Shown one piece after another: positions 41,094 through 50,045 of a stretch of 60,664 bases of DNA. The notes below the pieces were generated by a model that saw nothing but the letters and a program-made list of their open reading frames with translations, made no database searches and was not told the DNA's origin. The translations under genes and the position numbers were made by a program. Every line of letters starts with the position of its first letter. The stretch's first letter is position 1. The stretch lies in contig NZ_JAINZP010000025.1 in assembly GCF_020166435.1 (NCBI RefSeq), forward strand, positions 1 to 60,664, given 5' to 3'. Source of the DNA: Pectobacterium versatile. GTDB taxonomy: Bacteria > Pseudomonadota > Gammaproteobacteria > Enterobacterales > Enterobacteriaceae.

Positions 41094-41976
41094 TTTTTCC
41101 TCCTTTATCAGCGGAGTAGAACACCCAGTATTTCGACGACTTAAAGGAGATAGACGCAAATACCGCAACAACCAAGAACAGAACCCATGCCAATGCAGCA
41201 CCGTAGCCCATATCAAAATACTTGAACGCCGTATCGTAGATATAGAGCGAGAACAGGTAGGTGTAGTGCGTTGGACCACCGCCAGTAATGACGTAAGGTG
41301 CCGTAAACTCCTGGAATGCCTGAGTGGTCTGCATGATAAAGTTAAAGAAAATAACCGGTGTAATCAGCGGTACCGTTACTTTCAGGAACATTTGCCATTT
41401 GGATGCACCATCGATCATGGCGGCTTCATACTGAGATTGCGGAACGTTCTGCAATGCAGCAAGGAAGATAACCATGGCGGAACCAAACTGCCATACGCGC
41501 AGCAGGGTTACCGACATCAGTGCCAGCGACGGCTCGCCCAGCCAGTTGATAGCGTCAAAGCCAAACACGCCGAGGAAGCTGTTTAACAAGCCATCGATAG
41601 CGAACAGTGCTCGCCACAGAACGGCGATTGCCACGCTGCTGCCCAGAATAGAAGGCACATAGTAAGCAGTACGGAAGAAACCGATACCACGTAATTTGAA
41701 ATTAAGTACAAACGCAATTAACAATGCGAAGATTAATTTCAATGGAATGGTCAGAAATACATAGGCAAAGGTGACGCCCATGGATTTCCAAAAGAGATCA
41801 TCTTCCAGGAACATACGGTGATAGTTTTCTAGCCCCGTAAATTCAGGCGGATTGATCAAATCATACTCAGTAAAACTGAGGATAAATGACGAAACAAAGG
41901 GGAAAGCGGTAAAAACTATCAGCCCTATAATATAGGGGGAGATATAGGCTAACCCCAGCATTCTGTTTTCATTCAT
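41086..41976 (-). CDS. togM: Oligogalacturonide ABC transporter permease TogM
   Basis: The 296-residue MalF-type permease has six helices and the EAA loop (YEAAMIDGASKWQMFLKVTVPLITP). It is the first gene of togMNAB, 47 bp after pelW, so the five genes may be one transcript from the pelW promoter. AGGTAAGC precedes the ATG. Confidence 0.93.
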   Translation of the reverse strand: MNENRMLGLAYISPYIIGLIVFTAFPFVSSFILSFTEYDLINPPEFTGLENYHRMFLEDDLFWKSMGVTFAYVFLTIPLKLIFALLIAFVLNFKLRGIGFFRTAYYVPSILGSSVAIAVLWRALFAIDGLLNSFLGVFGFDAINWLGEPSLALMSVTLLRVWQFGSAMVIFLAALQNVPQSQYEAAMIDGASKWQMFLKVTVPLITPVIFFNFIMQTTQAFQEFTAPYVITGGGPTHYTYLFSLYIYDTAFKYFDMGYGAALAWVLFLVVAVFASISFKSSKYWVFYSADKGGKNG

Positions 41977-42023
41977 AATGCTTACCTATTGATTAATTGT
42001 GAACCATTAAAAAAAACATAAAA

Positions 42024-43655
42024 TTAAGCTGTTAATAACTCTGGATAAATTAATTCCACGTCATAAACAATTCTATTTTCCCCATTAACGTGAAAATCCC
42101 CGTGAACATATCCACCTTGTGTCAGATACGATGGGATATCGTTTAATTTGTTGCGACAAGCGGCAACGAAAGTCAGTAAAGCCAGCGGATAGGTATCATC
42201 CAGACGAACATAACGATGCTGTGCGGAGCGAACGAACAAACCACGGTGGAAATGTTGTTCAAACAAAACGTCAGCCAACTGCGCGGCGTAATGTGCCCAA
42301 GATTCTGATTGTTTGTGATCGGCCAGTTCGATAACGGTCAACAAAAGTACCGGGCTGGCGATGTGCTGAATCTCTTCTTTGTTCAGCCGTGTCAGCATGG
42401 TGTTAACTAGAGCATAAAGGTCCTCATCGCCGCTCAGACGATAAGCACGAACCAGCGGTAATAAATAATCACCTTCTAATGCAAACGGTTTTAATTCCGT
42501 ACCCGCTTTACCATAATAGCCATCGCGTTTAAAACGGTAGCCTGTCATGTCCTGGCCGTTGTTCCACATCGGGCGCAGTGTATTGCTGGTGACATCGTAG
42601 GCGTACTGATAGTAATTTTTTAGCCCTGAAATAACCCAGTTCAGCATTTCTGCATCAGGCTGCGTGCGGAGAATATCCAACATTGCCAGTGGGTTATCAA
42701 TCAGCAGTGGGCGCATATCGCGGAACAGCACATTGGCTTCACGCGCTATTTCACCGAACTCTGGGCCAAACTGGCGTTGAGCACGATCGCCAAACCAGGA
42801 TTGCGTCTGGTTATCGTCTTCCGGCACTGGCTGGCGCTGCTGTGGTGAACTGAACTGATACACAGGCATACCAGTTTCTGGGTTGCGGGCCAAAACGTAT
42901 TGGCGATAAAGATGTTTACCCCAAGCCGCGGCGTGACTATCGCCCGTATATTCTGCGTATTTGAATGCGGCATAAATCAGGTCTGTGCCAGCATTAACAA
43001 AAGTTAACCCCTTCGTTAATGGCAGAACAGGCCACTGTGCCGGATCGACGACATCATGGCGGGCATGCAGGAACACATTTGGATCGCGTTTTTTGCTGTA
43101 ATCACCATGACGGCCTAGATCCAGTGAATCCCAGTCTTCAACGTGTGCGTTCCAGAAACCCTGAAAGAAATTCAGCGTCTTTTCCGCATTAACACGATGC
43201 AACAACGCGTAATAGGGCAGGTGGTGTTTTAATTCATGCACCTGAGCTTTGGATTCTGGCCCTTCGCCTGCCAGCGTATCCAGATTAATAAAGCGGTGGC
43301 CGCCCCAGAAGAACAGGCCGCTATTATCATCAACGAAATGATCCAGGAAATATTCGCTTTGTGCGATAGCGTGCTGCTGGTAACTCTCATTACCCGTAAC
43401 GACGCTCATGGCACACAGCGTTCTTAGCCAATTTTGCTGGCTGGCAAAATTAGAAATAGGAGCGCTATGTCCATCTGGGAATGTCCACATCGCAGGTGCA
43501 TAATTTTCCACATCAAAACCGTCAGCCAATAATAACGTCGGCTGACTTTGGCTGCGGCCTTTCTCCTGAACGCAGGCAATGTGGCTATCGAGTGCTGCAA
43601 CCCATTCGTCGAGCTGCGATTTCCTGCTGGTGTATAAGCTTTCAAAAATACTCAT
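42024..43655 (-). CDS. pelW: Cytoplasmic exopolygalacturonate lyase PelW (PL2)
   Basis: The ATG at 43655 gives 543 residues, equal to Dickeya PelW. No signal peptide is present, as expected for the intracellular PL2 enzyme, which trims short oligogalacturonides to unsaturated dimers. Recognisable segments are NFASQQNWLRTLCAM, GLFFWGGHRFINLDT, KAQVHELKHHLPYY and the C-terminal YVHGDFHVNGENR. A strong KdgR box (43696-43716) overlaps its promoter region. It feeds Ogl and probably starts the pelW-togMNAB operon. GGTACTCC before the ATG gives only a modest ribosome binding site. Confidence 0.95.
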   Translation of the reverse strand: MSIFESLYTSRKSQLDEWVAALDSHIACVQEKGRSQSQPTLLLADGFDVENYAPAMWTFPDGHSAPISNFASQQNWLRTLCAMSVVTGNESYQQHAIAQSEYFLDHFVDDNSGLFFWGGHRFINLDTLAGEGPESKAQVHELKHHLPYYALLHRVNAEKTLNFFQGFWNAHVEDWDSLDLGRHGDYSKKRDPNVFLHARHDVVDPAQWPVLPLTKGLTFVNAGTDLIYAAFKYAEYTGDSHAAAWGKHLYRQYVLARNPETGMPVYQFSSPQQRQPVPEDDNQTQSWFGDRAQRQFGPEFGEIAREANVLFRDMRPLLIDNPLAMLDILRTQPDAEMLNWVISGLKNYYQYAYDVTSNTLRPMWNNGQDMTGYRFKRDGYYGKAGTELKPFALEGDYLLPLVRAYRLSGDEDLYALVNTMLTRLNKEEIQHIASPVLLLTVIELADHKQSESWAHYAAQLADVLFEQHFHRGLFVRSAQHRYVRLDDTYPLALLTFVAACRNKLNDIPSYLTQGGYVHGDFHVNGENRIVYDVELIYPELLTA

Positions 43656-43695
43656 GGAGTACCTTCTTATGGAACCGTGTGAACAGTTCCTTATA

Positions 43696-43716
43696 AATAG
43701 AAACACTGTTTTGATT
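43696..43716 (-). promoter_or_regulatory. KdgR box of pelW
   Basis: On the plus strand AATAGAAACACTGTTTTGATT is a symmetric match to the KdgR consensus, 41 bp before the pelW start. A weaker similar tract (GGAACGTTGTTTTGATT) lies at 43779-43795. Confidence 0.75.
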
Positions 43717-43862
43717 GATTATATTGCGCTATTAACCTTGTCGTCATGCACGCAATATCGAAAGTGTGATCAAAGTCGGAACGTTGTTTTGATTTTTTTT
43801 AAGAAAGGATTTTGGCAGGAGAAAGAATCATGAAAAACGAAATAACAACTTGAAAAACAAAT

Positions 43863-43890
43863 AAAAAGCACAACCGAAATTGTGCTTTTT
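43863..43890. terminator. kduD terminator (bidirectional)
   Basis: AAAAAGCACAA and TTGTGCTTTTT flank CCGAAA. It separates kduD from pelW. Confidence 0.9.
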
Positions 43891-43928
43891 ATCGTAGGTT
43901 GGCGAAATGCCGCTAAGAAAGGTTTCCC

Positions 43929-44690
43929 TTAGCGAGCCAGCCAGCCACCATCAACGGCAATCGTGTAACCATTGATGTAATCAGATGCGCTGGATGCCAG
44001 GAAGACGGATGGGCCCATCAGATCCTGTGGCAAACCCCAACGGCCAGCTGGGATACGATCCAGAATTTCTTTGCTGCGTTCTTCATCAGCGCGCAGTTGC
44101 TGGGTATTGTTGGTAGCCATATATCCCGGTGCAATTGCGTTGACGTTGATACCGTGTTTTGCCCACTCGTTCGCCATCAGACGGGTTACACCCATAACGG
44201 CGCTTTTTGATGCGGTATAAGAAGGTACGCGGATACCACCCTGGAAGGACAGCATAGAAGCGATGTTGATGATCTTACCGCCTTTACCTTGCTTGATGAA
44301 CTGGCGAGCAACGGTCTGAGACATAAAGAAAACGCTCTTAATGTTCAGGTTCATTACGTCGTCCCAGTTTTTCTCGCTGAACTCGATCGCATCTTCACGA
44401 CGGATGATACCGGCGTTGTTGACCAGAATGTCAACGTGACCAAATTCAGCAACAGCTTTCTCTACCAGCTCTGCATGACCAGAGACATTGCTCATGTCGG
44501 CAGTCAGGCTCAGGAAACGGCGTCCCAGTGCGGTGACTTTCTCGATAGTGTCTTTAGGTTCAACGATGTTGACGCCGACGATATCACAGCCTGCTTGTGC
44601 CAGACCGATAGCCATGCCTTGACCCAAACCCGTATCACAACCCGTGATCAGAGCAACTTTACCTTGCAAATCAAAAGAATTTAAAATCAT
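43929..44690 (-). CDS. kduD: 2-keto-3-deoxy-D-gluconate (DKII) reductase KduD
   Basis: The 253-residue short-chain dehydrogenase has a nucleotide-binding TGCDTGLGQG, NNAG motif, catalytic Ser (around ASMLS) and YTASK. It reduces 2,5-diketo-3-deoxygluconate to 2-keto-3-deoxygluconate, the KdgR inducer. Its usual partner kduI immediately upstream is only a fragment here (44774-44985). GAGAG precedes the ATG. Its transcription presumably comes from the promoter that served kduI. Confidence 0.96.
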   Translation of the reverse strand: MILNSFDLQGKVALITGCDTGLGQGMAIGLAQAGCDIVGVNIVEPKDTIEKVTALGRRFLSLTADMSNVSGHAELVEKAVAEFGHVDILVNNAGIIRREDAIEFSEKNWDDVMNLNIKSVFFMSQTVARQFIKQGKGGKIINIASMLSFQGGIRVPSYTASKSAVMGVTRLMANEWAKHGINVNAIAPGYMATNNTQQLRADEERSKEILDRIPAGRWGLPQDLMGPSVFLASSASDYINGYTIAVDGGWLAR

Positions 44691-44773
44691 ATCTGTAATC
44701 TCTCTATAAGCGACAAAATACTTAGTCGTTAGCTGTTACTGTAGGGAACATCGGTAATTCCGGTTGAAAGCGA

Positions 44774-44985
44774 TTAACGTAACTCGCTAACCTTGACGTG
44801 ATCCATGTCACCGAAAACTTGATTATCGCCAACCATGCCCCAGATAAAGGTGTAGCGTCTGGTGCTAACACCGGAATGCATCGACCAGATCGGTGAAATC
44901 ACCGCCCGCTCGTTTTTTATTACTCTAATGACGGGTTTCCTGCTGCTGCCCATCATGTGGAAAACTGCTGTTTCATTACTAACCG
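44774..44985 (-). pseudogene. kduI: kduI fragment, 5-keto-4-deoxyuronate isomerase C-terminus
   Basis: About 70 codons match the end of Kdu[48 protein letters not shown], then SELR and the stop. KduI is about 278 residues, and from the stop at 44774 an intact gene would reach about 45610, past the kdgF start. The conserved zinc-binding His region (CHTHERRMEVYF) is absent, and upstream of the junction near 44985 the sequence no longer resembles KduI. The fragment itself also differs from the consensus where MGQPQETRHIVMHNEQ would be expected. It cannot encode a working isomerase unless another copy exists elsewhere. Confidence 0.85.
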
Positions 44986-45290
44986 TTCTTGGTGAAAGCG
45001 CCGGGCGAAACAGATGGTGTTGCGTGGCAGTGACAACGTCACCTGTTCCTCAAACTGCCCGGTTCTTTCTTGTTATGCGGGATGATAGTTTGGATGGGAT
45101 GTGAATTCAATAAAAATGAAATAATGTTTTATTTATTTCTTGAGGGCCGTCATGGTTTTGCTTATTTTATGTTTCTTCTGGTACTGATGTGGCTAAAATG
45201 TCGCAATCCATAGTCATACACTCGTTGTCGTACACGGTTTGTTGGCGCAATAGAAGGTATGGCAATAAAGAGCGTTAGAGGAGAGAGATG
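44986..45290. other. Region between the kduI fragment and kdgF, 305 bp
   Basis: It holds about 115 bp of sequence unrelated to KduI, the KdgR box at 45114-45136 and the kdgF leader. No ORF is supported. Confidence 0.6.
45114..45136. promoter_or_regulatory. KdgR box between kduI fragment and kdgF
   Basis: AAATGAAATAATGTTTTATT with further TATT matches the KdgR consensus (AATRAAAY...RTTTYATT). In Dickeya a shared box serves the divergent kdgF and kduI genes. Confidence 0.7.
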
Positions 45291-45623
45291 ATGAGAAGAT
45301 ACTTTATTGATGATGAAACGCCATGGGAAGAGCTGGGCGGTGGCATTAAACGTAAAATCATGACCTGGAGCGATGAGCTAATGATGGTTTACGTGCATTT
45401 TGATAAAGATGCGATTGGTACGCCGCACTTCCATGAAATTCACGATCAGATTGCTTATGTTGCCGCTGGCAGCTTTGAAGTCGAGATCGAAGGTGAGAAA
45501 CGTATCCTGAAAACGGGCGATGCTTATCTGGCAGTGAAAAACGAGATGCACGGTGTGGTCTCGCTGGAAGACGGCAGCGTCCTGATCGATGCTTTCTCGC
45601 CTAAGCGAGCTGATTTCCTGTAA
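45291..45623 (+). CDS. kdgF: Unsaturated uronate-linearising cupin KdgF
   Basis: The second of two adjacent ATGs (45291) has better spacing from GAGGAG and gives 110 residues; the first adds one Met. It is a single-domain cupin with metal-binding His in GTPHFHEIHDQIAYV and the second motif ending EMHGVVSLEDGS. KdgF converts the 4,5-unsaturated galacturonate released by Ogl and PelW to the linear 5-keto-4-deoxyuronate, the substrate of KduI. A terminator follows (45630-45664). Confidence 0.93.
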   Translation: MRRYFIDDETPWEELGGGIKRKIMTWSDELMMVYVHFDKDAIGTPHFHEIHDQIAYVAAGSFEVEIEGEKRILKTGDAYLAVKNEMHGVVSLEDGSVLIDAFSPKRADFL

Positions 45624-45629
45624 TGCCTC

Positions 45630-45664
45630 AAAGCGTGGTCAGCCGATAGACTGGCCACGCTTTC
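45630..45664 (+). terminator. kdgF terminator
   Basis: AAAGCGTGGTCAG and CTGGCCACGCTTT form a stem with one mismatch around an eight-base loop. Confidence 0.75.
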
Positions 45665-45732
45665 GTCATATCCCACGATGTCTGCTTTTCTATTCTTCTA
45701 CTTCTTTATTTCTAATTCCTACTCCTAAATCC

Positions 45733-46401
45733 CTAGACTACATGTTCAGCGGTCAGCTGATTCAGGGAATCCAGCTTATCGTCTGCCAGCACCCAGCGAG
45801 CGTCATCGCGAAACTCAGCCTGTGGAATAACGATTGAACGCATGCGTGCTGCTTTGGTTGCGATCATACCGTTCACCGAATCTTCCAGCGTCACACATTG
45901 TGTCGGAGGAACGCCGAGTCTGTTTGCTGCATTCAAATACACCTCCGGATGAGGCTTGCTATACGGCAGTGTCTCGGCTGACATTAGGACATCAAAGTAG
46001 TGTTCCAAGTTAAACATTCGCAGCACCTGCTGCTGCATGCGGAGCGGCGAAGCGGAAGCTAGTCCAATTTTGAGATTCTGTTCACGGCACAGTTGCAGTG
46101 CATGTTCGACGCCGGGCAGAAGGGGGCGCTGTTCGGCAACAAGTTCAATCGCGCGATCGATAATACGGCGGACAACCTCGTCCCGGGCGGGGGTCGCCCA
46201 GGGAGAACGCTGATACCAGAGTTCGACCACCATATCGATGCGTAAACCCAAAGTATCTTTCATGGATTCTCGTAGTGAAATGTCTACGCCAAGCGAGGCA
46301 ATAACCTCCAGTTCGGCCTTGTCCCACAACGGTTCTGAATCAATCAGCAGCCCATCCATATCGAAAATCGCCGCTCGTATAATAGAAGAATCAAAGGACA
46401 T
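45733..46401 (-). CDS. hxpB: Hexitol/2-deoxyglucose-6-phosphate phosphatase HxpB (YniC)
   Basis: The start at 46401 (MSFDSSIIRAAIFDMDGLL) gives 222 residues as in E. coli YniC. It is a HAD phosphatase with motif I DMDGLLIDSE, motif II SASP, motif III Lys (SKPHPE) and motif IV LEDSVNG. In E. coli it dephosphorylates 2-deoxyglucose-6-P, sorbitol-6-P and mannitol-6-P. It is divergent from yniB, as in E. coli. The in-frame extension to 46434 is not supported. Confidence 0.92.
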   Translation of the reverse strand: MSFDSSIIRAAIFDMDGLLIDSEPLWDKAELEVIASLGVDISLRESMKDTLGLRIDMVVELWYQRSPWATPARDEVVRRIIDRAIELVAEQRPLLPGVEHALQLCREQNLKIGLASASPLRMQQQVLRMFNLEHYFDVLMSAETLPYSKPHPEVYLNAANRLGVPPTQCVTLEDSVNGMIATKAARMRSIVIPQAEFRDDARWVLADDKLDSLNQLTAEHVV

Positions 46402-46587
46402 ACCACTGGCTCCGTCAGCAAAGAAAAAGAACATTTACTGATAAACTATACCCTAATAAGTCGAGTTGCAGGGGACTACTCAGGTGGTGCGGGAGATAAA
46501 GTGTTGACTGCGCGTAAAGTTACAGTAGGCTACCCGTCGTACTAAAACGATACATTACCGATGTTGCGTCGCTAAGAAGGGGTTCTC

Positions 46588-47136
46588 ATGACGTATCAAC
46601 AGGCTGGCCGTATTGCCGTCGTTAAACGCATTGCCGGATGGATCCTTTTTATTCCCGCGCTGCTTTCAACCTTCGTCTCGCTAGCTAATTATCTCTACGC
46701 TTATACCCAGAAAAAACAGGGCATTGATGCTGTTCTTCTGGATTTTGTGCATCTGATGGTCGACATGGTGCGCTTTAATACGCCTTTCCTGAACATTTTT
46801 TGGTACAACTCGCCAGTACCGGATTTCACGCGTTTTTTCAGTGGGGCGACGCTGATGTTTTGGCTGATCTACATCCTGATTTTTATTGGCTTGGCTTTAC
46901 AGGTTTCGGGTGCCCGGATGTCACGTCAGGCGAAGACCATTAAGGAAGGCATTGAAGATCAACTGATTCTGGAAAAAATGAAAGGTGATGGTGGGAATAC
47001 GCGTGAGACGCTGGAATCACGTGTTATTGTTCCTGGACACTCGATTTTTGTGCAATTCTTTCCGCTTTATATCCTGCCAGTGATTATCGCGGGTATTGGC
47101 TACTTGGTGTTACGTTTACTCGGGTTGCCAGTCTGA
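46588..47136 (+). CDS. yniB: Inner-membrane protein YniB
   Basis: The 182-residue protein has four predicted helices (about 17-37, 70-90, 98-118, 155-178) and matches E. coli YniB (TYQQAGRIAVVKRIAGW, GIEDQLILEKMKG). Its function is unknown. GGGG precedes the ATG by six bases. It converges on yniA with a shared hairpin at 47143. Confidence 0.88.
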   Translation: MTYQQAGRIAVVKRIAGWILFIPALLSTFVSLANYLYAYTQKKQGIDAVLLDFVHLMVDMVRFNTPFLNIFWYNSPVPDFTRFFSGATLMFWLIYILIFIGLALQVSGARMSRQAKTIKEGIEDQLILEKMKGDGGNTRETLESRVIVPGHSIFVQFFPLYILPVIIAGIGYLVLRLLGLPV

Positions 47137-47142
47137 TTGACG

Positions 47143-47167
47143 GTCTGGCGCAACGATTGCGCCAGAC
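47143..47167. terminator. Hairpin between yniB and yniA
   Basis: GTCTGGCGCAA and TTGCGCCAGAC flank CGA, a perfect 11-bp stem between convergent genes. No clear T-run. Confidence 0.6.
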
Positions 47168-47206
47168 GCTGAAATGTCCTGCCTACCTTAGATCAAATTT
47201 TCCGTA

Positions 47207-48067
47207 TTAGATCAGCAATTGCCGCTCGATGAGCTGTTGTGCCTCAACTATATGCTTGCCGCCGAAAAGATTAGCACGGTTAAGTAGATAGTAAATCTGG
47301 TAAATGGGTTGGCGATCGATAAAGCCTTTATCCAGCGGCCATACGCTTTGGTAACCATCATAAATCTGTGCGGGCAGGGTGGGATAGCGTGGCAGCATTG
47401 CCAAATCACACTCTCTGTCCCCCCAATAGCAAGCAGGATCGAACAGATACCCCCCATCCTGGCTATTCGCACAATTATCCGGCCACAAATCACCGTGCAA
47501 GAGCGACGGCTGAGGTTGATGCCCTGCGAGACGTTCATCGACGCGTGCGATCAGCGTTTCAATGTGGCCGAAATGCATCCCTTTTTCCGCCGCTAGCTGT
47601 AATTGCCAGCCGATTCGTTGTTCGGCAAAAAAGGTAGCCCAGCGTCGTTGCCAGCTGTTTGGCTGCGGCGTGGTCGAGAGGTCGTTATCAAAATCCAGCC
47701 CAAATTGCGGCTGCTCGCTCCACTGGTGGAGACGTGCTAATTGTTCGCCCAGACACCAGGCGCTGTGGGCATCTAACGGTTTGACGGGCAGATGTTGCAG
47801 AAGCAGAAAACTGTAATCACGTGAGCTACCGACGCCATAGACCTCAGGCACACGAACCGTATTGCTGCGGCTCAGTAAGTGAAGCTGATCGGCTTCAGCA
47901 GTGAATTTAGCCAGCATTTCGTGACTATCGCATTTTACGAAAACGTCATGCTCGCCGTAGCGGACGTACCAGGCTGGGTGTATTTCACCGCCAGACAATT
48001 CGCGGTGTTCCTGAATATCCGCAGTACCGTGATGCTCTTCCAAAAGTCGGCTGATAGCTTGCCACAT
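47207..48067 (-). CDS. yniA: Fructosamine-kinase-family protein YniA
   Basis: The ATG at 48067 gives 286 residues, the E. coli YniA length. It has the aminoglycoside-phosphotransferase-like fold: Lys in FVKCD, catalytic LLHGDLWPDN and metal-binding FDPACYWGDRECDLAM. The family is related to fructosamine-3-kinases (protein deglycation); bacterial activity is inferred. The ORF extends to 48124 but the start there lacks homology. Confidence 0.92.
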   Translation of the reverse strand: MWQAISRLLEEHHGTADIQEHRELSGGEIHPAWYVRYGEHDVFVKCDSHEMLAKFTAEADQLHLLSRSNTVRVPEVYGVGSSRDYSFLLLQHLPVKPLDAHSAWCLGEQLARLHQWSEQPQFGLDFDNDLSTTPQPNSWQRRWATFFAEQRIGWQLQLAAEKGMHFGHIETLIARVDERLAGHQPQPSLLHGDLWPDNCANSQDGGYLFDPACYWGDRECDLAMLPRYPTLPAQIYDGYQSVWPLDKGFIDRQPIYQIYYLLNRANLFGGKHIVEAQQLIERQLLI

Positions 48068-48278
48068 AAGGTCATCCTCCCGTTGATATTGCCCGATACG
48101 ATGCTGTTCACTGGGGTGATTCATTTACGGTAATCCATTGTGCACAATAAAAATGGAATCTATCGCACAGTGATAACCGATAGGTCGAGATAGCGAGAAA
48201 CAAGTATAGTCATAATTAAAAATAGCGGGGTTAGGATGACGCTCAATCCGTTAGATAAGGTAATGAAATAGCGGATTG

Positions 48279-48303
48279 ATGACGTAACCGACGGTTACGT
48301 CAT
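48279..48303. terminator. Hairpin downstream of sitD
   Basis: ATGACGTAAC and GTTACGTCAT flank five bases, 25 bp after the sitD stop on its strand. No T-run; possible mRNA 3' stabiliser. Confidence 0.5.
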
Positions 48304-48327
48304 GCTAAAAGACTGAGGGCGTGAGGA

Positions 48328-49185
48328 TTACAGCGTGTCGGTGACAACCTGAGATGTTGCCTGACGACGCAATTTAAGCTGGTGGTAGGTCAGTGCTAGC
48401 GTAAAGAACAGTGCCTGAACGATGACGATGCAAGGGCCTGTTGCGCCATCGATGTAGAAGCTGATCAGGGTGCCAGCAATACAGGAAATGACGGAAACCA
48501 GCGTGGCGACGATAACCATCCGTTCGAAGCGCTTACAGACCATGAAGGCAATAATGCCCGGTGCAATTAGCATCGCGATAACCAGAATAACGCCGACGGC
48601 CTGCAAGGATGCGACAATGGTCATCGCCAGCAGGCTCAGCAATCCGTAATGCAGCAGCTTAACGGGCAGGCCGATAACGCGGGCATGATTGGGATCGAAG
48701 CAGTACAGCATGAAATCTCGCCGTTTCAATAAAATGATGGCTAGGGTCACTCCGGCAATCAGTAAGATTTGCGTCAGCTCTTGCTGAGTGATGCCCAGCA
48801 CGTTACCAAACAGAATATGGTTCAGGTGCTGATCGGTATCGATGCGCGCAAACATCACGAGCCCCAACGCGAACATGCCAGAAAAGATGATCCCCATGAC
48901 CGTGTCTTCTTTAACCCTACTGTGTTCTTTCACGTATCCCGTCGCTACCGCACAAAAAATACCGGAAACGAAAGCTCCGATGACCAGCGGGATCCCCAGT
49001 AAAAATGCGACAACGATACCGGGCAACACGGCATGGGAAATGGCATCACCCATTAGCGACCAACCTTTCAGCACCAGATAGCACGACAGCACCGCGCAGA
49101 CCGTACCAGTGACGACGGCGGCAAGTAGTGCACGCTGCATGAACGGATAGGACAGAGGATCGATGAGCCAGCTAATGAGCGTCAT
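48328..49185 (-). CDS. sitD: Mn/Fe ABC transporter permease SitD
   Basis: The 285-residue ABC-3 family permease has eight or nine helices (GTVCAVLSCYLVLKGWSLMGDAISHAVLPG). It is paired with SitC, whose gene overlaps it by four bases (ATGA). It completes the chelated-metal importer SitABCD, which in related bacteria takes up Mn2+ and Fe2+. Confidence 0.93.
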   Translation of the reverse strand: MTLISWLIDPLSYPFMQRALLAAVVTGTVCAVLSCYLVLKGWSLMGDAISHAVLPGIVVAFLLGIPLVIGAFVSGIFCAVATGYVKEHSRVKEDTVMGIIFSGMFALGLVMFARIDTDQHLNHILFGNVLGITQQELTQILLIAGVTLAIILLKRRDFMLYCFDPNHARVIGLPVKLLHYGLLSLLAMTIVASLQAVGVILVIAMLIAPGIIAFMVCKRFERMVIVATLVSVISCIAGTLISFYIDGATGPCIVIVQALFFTLALTYHQLKLRRQATSQVVTDTL

Positions 49186-50045
49186 AATGCATCTCCTGAT
49201 TGATCGCGTAACCGCAGGCGGCGAGAGGCCAGCAACCCATGCTTGGGTGCAAAGACAAATGCCAACAGGAAGACGACGGTTTGCAATGTGACAATCACGC
49301 CGCCGGTTGCACCATCAAGGAAGAAGCTCAGGTACGCCCCGACCGCGCTGGTGATCGCGCCCAGAGCAATAGAAAGCACAACCAGACGACCAAATCGATC
49401 GGTGAGCAGGTAAGCGGTGGCACCTGGTGTAATCACCATCGCAATTACCAAAATTGCGCCGACAGTTTGCAGTGCTGCGACCGTACAGGCACTCAGCAGC
49501 GTAAAGAACAGAATTTTCAGCTTCAGCGGGGAAAGACCGATCGAGCGGGCATGGTTCTCATCAAAGAACACGGCCAGCAGATCCTTCCACAGTAGGCAGA
49601 GAATCACGAACGTCACGCCAATGATGATTTCAACTTGCAGGACATCTTCGTCGGCGATGCCCAAAATATTGCCGAAAATGATGGACTGCACGTTAACCGA
49701 TGTCGGGTTGAGTGAAATAATCAGCAGGCCGACAGCGAAAAACGTTGAGAAAATAAAGCCGATAATCGCATCTTCGCGCAATCGGGTAATGTGGCGGATG
49801 AGCGTCATTGCCAGTGCGGCAAGCATACCGGTAAAAAATGCACCCGCCGCGTAGGGCAGGCCCAGAGCATAGGCTCCTGCAACACCGGGGACGACAGAGT
49901 GGGAGAGCGCATCGCCCATCAACGACCAGCCTTTCAGCATCAGGTACGCCGAAAGAAAAGCACACACGCCGCCGACAATCGCGCTGACCCAGATCGCCTT
50001 GACCATGTAGTTATAGCTGAATGGCTGCAACAGGATATCGATCAT
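49182..50045 (-). CDS. sitC: Mn/Fe ABC transporter permease SitC
   Basis: The 287-residue ABC-3 permease is homologous to SitD (SAYLMLKGWSLMGDALSHSVVPGVAGAYALG). It overlaps sitD by four bases and sitB by one, indicating tight translational coupling. Confidence 0.93.
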   Translation of the reverse strand: MIDILLQPFSYNYMVKAIWVSAIVGGVCAFLSAYLMLKGWSLMGDALSHSVVPGVAGAYALGLPYAAGAFFTGMLAALAMTLIRHITRLREDAIIGFIFSTFFAVGLLIISLNPTSVNVQSIIFGNILGIADEDVLQVEIIIGVTFVILCLLWKDLLAVFFDENHARSIGLSPLKLKILFFTLLSACTVAALQTVGAILVIAMVITPGATAYLLTDRFGRLVVLSIALGAITSAVGAYLSFFLDGATGGVIVTLQTVVFLLAFVFAPKHGLLASRRLRLRDQSGDAL

